Assembly (NCBI GenBank): GCA_029260155.1
Contig: JAJDDU010000350.1
Location: forward strand, 1-15,864
Length of the DNA: 15,864 nucleotides
Source of the DNA: Phycisphaerae bacterium
GTDB lineage: Bacteria > Planctomycetota > Phycisphaerae > UBA1845
Reading direction: 5' to 3'
Shown in pieces: positions 14,603 to 15,864 of this stretch; the first letter of the stretch is position 1; every line of letters begins with the position of its first letter. The notes beneath the pieces were generated by a model that saw only the letters and a program-made list of their open reading frames with translations, did no database searches and had not been told where the DNA came from. A program made the position numbers and the translations under genes.

Positions 14603-15370
14603 CTATCCGATTCTGCCGACCCGACTGACGGCTTGGCCGATGGTCTGGTCTTGCAATGAGATCATTCTGGCGTTCATTTCGTAGGCGCGCGATACCTCGA
14701 TCATTGACGCGAGCCCCTTGATGGGGTCGGCGGTCGAAAGCTCGACATATCCGTTGTGGACGCGACTGTCCGAAGGCGTGCCCGCCTCGCCGTGGCTGTG
14801 GTATAGGTTGGCACCGAGTTTGGTCAGGCGACTTCGATCGGCGAAGTCGACGATTCCGAGTTTTGCGACGATGTCCTCGCCCTGACGAATCGTGCCGTCG
14901 TTGCTGATGCTGGGCTTCGCGCTGTTGTCCGGGTCGAATCGAATGGCCTGGCCGTCGCTATCGAGCACGCGTGCCCGACCGCCGCCCGCCACCATGACGA
15001 GTTCGCCTTCGGGGTTGAGTGTCATGCGTCCGTCACGGGAGTAGCGGGTATCACTGCCGTCTTGAACGGTGAGGAATCCGTCGCCCATGATGGCGACGTC
15101 GAGTGGGTTGTCTGTTTGTTCCATCGCTCCTTGGGCGAAGGTGTGGACGGTTGGCTGGACCCACGCTCCGCCGGTCATTCCGTCGAGGATTGGGTGCGCG
15201 AAGCGATGCTCGCCGGTAGCTGTTTGGCTTTCCATCGCACGCTCTTGAATCACAGCCAAGTCGCTCTTGAACCCGACGGTGTCGACGTTGGCGAGGTTGT
15301 TGGCCATGATGGACTGGCGGTAGTCGGATACCTGCATCCCTGCCGTGGATAGCCAGACGCCGTAGGTCAT
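14603..15370 (-). CDS. flgF: flagellar proximal rod protein FlgF
   Basis: The 255-residue product (E. coli 251) starts MTYGVWLSTAGMQVSDYRQ with the rod motif IMANNLANVDTVGFKSDLAV. The middle has NPLDVAIMGDGFLTVQ and RYSRDGRMTLNPEGELV. The C-terminal block is GYVELSTADPIKGLASMIEV then SRAYEMNARMISLQDQTIGQ. FlgF is a proximal rod subunit secreted by the flagellar export apparatus. The ATG at 15370 has GAGGGG about 8 nt upstream, and it overlaps the stop of the small upstream ORF (ATGA). It is the first recognised gene of the operon. The alternative call is a second FlgG-type rod protein, but gene order and the YGVWLSTAGM opening favour FlgF. Confidence 0.93.
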   Translation of the reverse strand: MTYGVWLSTAGMQVSDYRQSIMANNLANVDTVGFKSDLAVIQERAMESQTATGEHRFAHPILDGMTGGAWVQPTVHTFAQGAMEQTDNPLDVAIMGDGFLTVQDGSDTRYSRDGRMTLNPEGELVMVAGGGRARVLDSDGQAIRFDPDNSAKPSISNDGTIRQGEDIVAKLGIVDFADRSRLTKLGANLYHSHGEAGTPSDSRVHNGYVELSTADPIKGLASMIEVSRAYEMNARMISLQDQTIGQAVSRVGRIG

Positions 15371-15549
15371 CGCTGATTCCCCTCGTCGGTTGGGGTCACC
15401 GATACGTCGGACCGGACTGATTCAGGAATCGACGTCGCCACCAACATCGCGTCATCCGTCGCTTCGCGAATGCACTGCCCGAGGTCTTCCCAATCGAGCG
15501 CATTTGCGAAGTCGGCGTTCGTATTGGTGATGCGGTGAATGCAATTCAT
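15367..15549 (-). CDS. small unknown ORF translationally coupled to flgF
   Basis: This 60-residue frame (MNCIHRITNTNADFANALDW...) matches no family I recognise. It is acidic, has no signal peptide or membrane segment, and contains two cysteines. Support comes from a ribosome binding site (AGAGG) 6 nt before the ATG at 15549, with another ATG at 15552, and from the 4-nt ATGA overlap of its stop with the flgF start. That arrangement suggests it is translated and may act as a leader that sets flgF translation. It could also be a small flagellar protein particular to this lineage, or a chance frame. Confidence 0.4.
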   Translation of the reverse strand: MNCIHRITNTNADFANALDWEDLGQCIREATDDAMLVATSIPESVRSDVSVTPTDEGNQR

Positions 15550-15864
15550 CATGGACCTCTTAGACAGTCAGCCGCGCCAAGGCGGCCATTCATTCGTCTG
15601 CAAGTGTGGGAGTAGACAGTTGGCGTGCCATTCGTATTCGCGGGTCACGTTTCGCGAGGACGGACACCGGTCATAGCGTCGCTAAGGCCTGTCGGGGGAG
15701 GGGTTTACGAAATACTCGCGAGGAGCTTGGAGAGGATGAGCGTGTCTCGGATGGCGGCTACGTTCGCGCAATCACTGCGGGTGTAATGGCAGGAATTGCA
15801 GACCCTCGCCGCGGCGCGTTCCGTCCGTGGAGCAAGCCTGGGGTGGAATCGGGACGTCGCAAAC
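15550..15864. other. gene-free right edge
   Basis: Apart from the promoter candidate at 15615-15630, I see nothing supportable here. There is no long frame on either strand, no tRNA and no strong stem-loop. A plus-strand ATG at 15786 stays open to the window edge but has no ribosome binding site. Confidence 0.5.
15615..15630 (-). promoter_or_regulatory. candidate sigma-54 (-24/-12) promoter for the flgF operon
   Basis: On the minus strand TGGCACG (15630-15624) is a perfect -24 element. After CCAA comes CTGTC (15619-15615), which only partly matches the -12 consensus TTGCA and lacks the usual C after G. It lies about 65 bp upstream of the small ORF. Rod and hook genes are often sigma-54 dependent in other bacteria, but this site is imperfect. 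Confidence 0.3.

Noticed and set aside
15786..15864. Plus-strand ORF running off the right edge, with a TAATG junction to a 16-codon frame
   Set aside because: It has no ribosome binding site, no recognisable protein sequence, and is too short to judge.
1..15864. CRISPR arrays, insertion sequences or defence systems
   Set aside because: No regularly spaced direct repeats, transposase motifs or nuclease/effector domains were seen; the window is mainly an ordinary flagellar operon.

Overview
This window is almost entirely one minus-strand block of flagellar genes, followed downstream by a large secreted multiheme cytochrome. No convincing plus-strand protein gene was found. The organism is a GC-rich diderm: both the P-ring (FlgI) and L-ring (FlgH) genes are present. 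FliW plus a long CsrA, an asparagine/glycine/aspartate linker right after a lipobox in the cytochrome, and short coding-free spacers together suggest Planctomycetota or a related lineage. That assignment is inference; no rRNA or other marker is in view.

Layout in transcription order (right to left). About 310 bp without a recognisable gene (15550-15864) holds a sigma-54-like promoter candidate. A 60-codon ORF (15549-15367) then overlaps flgF by ATGA. The rod and ring genes follow: flgF, flgG, flgA, flgH, flgI, then a rod-binding (FlgJ N-domain) protein, a FlgN-like chaperone, flgK and flgL. Spacing in this run is very tight (overlaps of 4 and 11 nt, gaps of 2-15 nt, about 100 nt between flgG and flgA), so it looks like one operon. 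A 232-bp spacer with palindromes precedes fliW, a 180-bp spacer precedes csrA, and a 93-nt leader precedes the flagellin gene, which ends in a long stem-loop.

The genes form a logical set. FlgF/G make the rod, FlgA/H/I the P and L rings, FlgJ-like the rod cap, FlgK/L the hook-filament junction, FlgN chaperones FlgK/L, and flagellin makes the filament. FliW-CsrA-flagellin is the known homeostatic triad: flagellin titrates FliW, FliW antagonises CsrA, and CsrA blocks flagellin translation. The flagellin leader carries two GGA motifs, one on the Shine-Dalgarno, which fits this circuit.

Downstream, 3289-410 encodes a 959-residue predicted lipoprotein with 11 CXXCH heme sites and seven LVIVD-type repeats, most simply an 11-heme electron carrier fused to a seven-bladed propeller. 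It has its own ribosome binding site and lies beyond the flagellin stem-loop, so it is probably a separate unit. The left edge (1-409) holds the 3' half of a methionine tRNA (plus strand) with no D arm, overlapped antisense by a short ORF with an integrase-tail-like end. This looks like an integration scar. The most worthwhile items are the cytochrome-propeller fusion, the three-repeat insert in FlgL, the CsrA sites in the flagellin leader, and the tRNA scar.
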